A stretch of DNA of 64,000 nucleotides from Devosia sp. RR2S18 (GTDB taxonomy: Bacteria; Pseudomonadota; Alphaproteobacteria; Rhizobiales; Devosiaceae): contig NZ_CP126539.1 of assembly GCF_030177755.1 (NCBI RefSeq), forward strand, positions 892,001 to 956,000, read 5' to 3'. The translations under genes were made by a program, and so were the position numbers. The notes beneath the pieces were generated by a model. That model was not told the DNA's origin. It saw nothing but the letters and a program-made list of their open reading frames with translations, and made no database searches. Positions 63,278-64,000 of this stretch are shown here, piece after piece. Position 1 is the stretch's first letter; the number at the start of each line of letters is the position of its first letter.

Positions 63278-64000
63278 GCGACTTCACCTCTCCCGCAGCC
63301 GGCCGCGATGAACCGCTTGATGTCTCCCTCCGGCCCTCCGGCTTTTCCGAGTTCGTCGGCCAGGCCGCCGCGCGGGCAAATCTCGAAGTATTCATTCAAG
63401 CCGCTAAGCAGCGCGGCGCAGCGCTTGATCACGTCCTATTCGTTGGTCCGCCGGGACTGGGAAAAACCACCCTGGCGCAGATCATCTCCAAAGAGCTTGG
63501 GGTGGGTTTTCGTGCTACGTCCGGCCCGGTGATCGCCAAGGCCGGTGATCTTGCGGCGCTGCTGACCAATCTCGAAGATCGGGACGTCCTCTTTATCGAC
63601 GAGATCCATCGGCTCAATCCCGCCATCGAAGAAGTGCTCTATCCGGCCATGGAGGATTTCCAGCTCGATCTTATTATCGGGGAGGGTCCGGCAGCCCGCT
63701 CGGTGCGGATCGATCTGGCGAAGTTTACGCTGGTTGGCGCCACCACCCGTGCCGGATTGTTGACGACGCCCCTGCGGGATCGTTTTGGTATTCCGGTGCG
63801 GCTCAACTTCTACACGCCCGAAGAACTTGTGCAGATCGTAACGCGCGGTGCGCGGCTCCTCGGCATGCCCATGGCCCCCGATGGCGCCATGGAGATTGCA
63901 CGGCGCTCGCGCGGCACTCCGCGCATCGCCGGTCGGCTGCTCCGCCGCGTGACCGATTTTGCGCTGGTGGATGGCGCGGCAGAAATTACCCGTACGCTAG
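63274..64000 (+). CDS. ruvB: Holliday junction DNA helicase subunit RuvB, partial
   Basis: AAA+ motor that drives branch migration; about 242 residues are in the window and the gene runs off the right edge. Start is TTG at 63274, overlapping the ruvA stop as TTGA with GGGAG upstream. Visible: Walker [14 protein letters not shown], Walker [12 protein letters not shown], sensor [19 protein letters not shown] and the sensor II region [14 protein letters not shown]. The C-terminal winged helix is outside. Confidence 0.95.
   Translation, partial: MSDFTSPAAGRDEPLDVSLRPSGFSEFVGQAAARANLEVFIQAAKQRGAALDHVLFVGPPGLGKTTLAQIISKELGVGFRATSGPVIAKAGDLAALLTNLEDRDVLFIDEIHRLNPAIEEVLYPAMEDFQLDLIIGEGPAARSVRIDLAKFTLVGATTRAGLLTTPLRDRFGIPVRLNFYTPEELVQIVTRGARLLGMPMAPDGAMEIARRSRGTPRIAGRLLRRVTDFALVDGAAEITRTL

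Overview
The window is a GC-rich (low 60s percent by eye) stretch of alphaproteobacterial chromosome. The order Hyphomicrobiales is likely and a Devosia-like member is my best guess. This rests on gene content: GapR/UPF0335, RcdA-type DUF1465, DUF1013 (TrcR-type), DUF1192, DUF1036, a DUF4164-ZapA pair, split PntA/PntAB/PntB, bacterial aa3 subunit IV proteins and 6S RNA between zapA and the 5-formyl-THF cyclo-ligase. The species is inferred, not proven. I saw no IS element, prophage, CRISPR array, rRNA or tRNA. The region reads as core genome.

Layout. 1-7000: fatty-acid activation and beta-oxidation (fadD partial, fadE, fadJ-type, thiolase), with two palindromic operator candidates between divergent fadD and fadE. 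7250-12820: an oppABCDF peptide ABC operon. 12840-17070: orphan aa3 subunit IV, a receiver protein, rpmJ (L36), an SRPBCC protein, pyruvate kinase with a DUF1036 partner, and gapR. 17130-25450 (minus): dxs, a DUF882 peptidase-like protein, a YcbB-type L,D-transpeptidase, an M19 dipeptidase and a sigma-54 response regulator. 25620-33770 (mainly plus): a small membrane protein, pepF, a second aa3 subunit IV, pntA-pntAB-pntB, slyX, a TspO-like protein, a FrnE-like DsbA protein and a hydrolase. 33850-41850 (mainly minus): rpsU, a hydrolase, purEK, two divergent YdcH proteins, a TauE exporter, a CPA2 antiporter, TrcR-type DUF1013 and a quinone reductase. 41920-45610: DUF1192, a small unknown gene, a CtrA/CcrM-type control region with a terminator-ended small transcript candidate, rcdA, rpmE (L31) and an MsbA-like exporter. 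45610-58000 (minus): a MotA/MotB-like pair, suhB, efp, a Sel1 protein, a ThiE-like protein, fba, GNAT, pgk, a glycolipid-binding-domain protein, gap and tkt. 57800-64000 (mainly plus): DUF4164 (ZauP-type), zapA, 6S RNA, fau, ymdB-type phosphoesterase, yebC, a minus-strand diguanylate cyclase, and ruvC-ruvA-ruvB (ruvB cut by the window edge).

Themes: lower glycolysis/pentose phosphate carbon flow (tkt-gap-pgk-fba, pyk), fatty-acid degradation, peptide uptake and breakdown (opp, pepF, M19), envelope maintenance, and alphaproteobacterial cell-cycle functions (GapR, TrcR, RcdA, ZapA/ZauP). The most interesting signals are non-coding. First, a TTAA-N7-TTAA CtrA box with an adjacent GACTC (GANTC) site sits upstream of a short terminator-ended segment carrying two CTCCCT motifs, just before rcdA. 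Second, the leaders of rpmJ and rpmE share a GGGCGC-NNNN-GCGCCC hairpin. Third, a 23-bp palindrome covers the putative 6S RNA promoter. I found no defence island or other clearly new multi-gene system.
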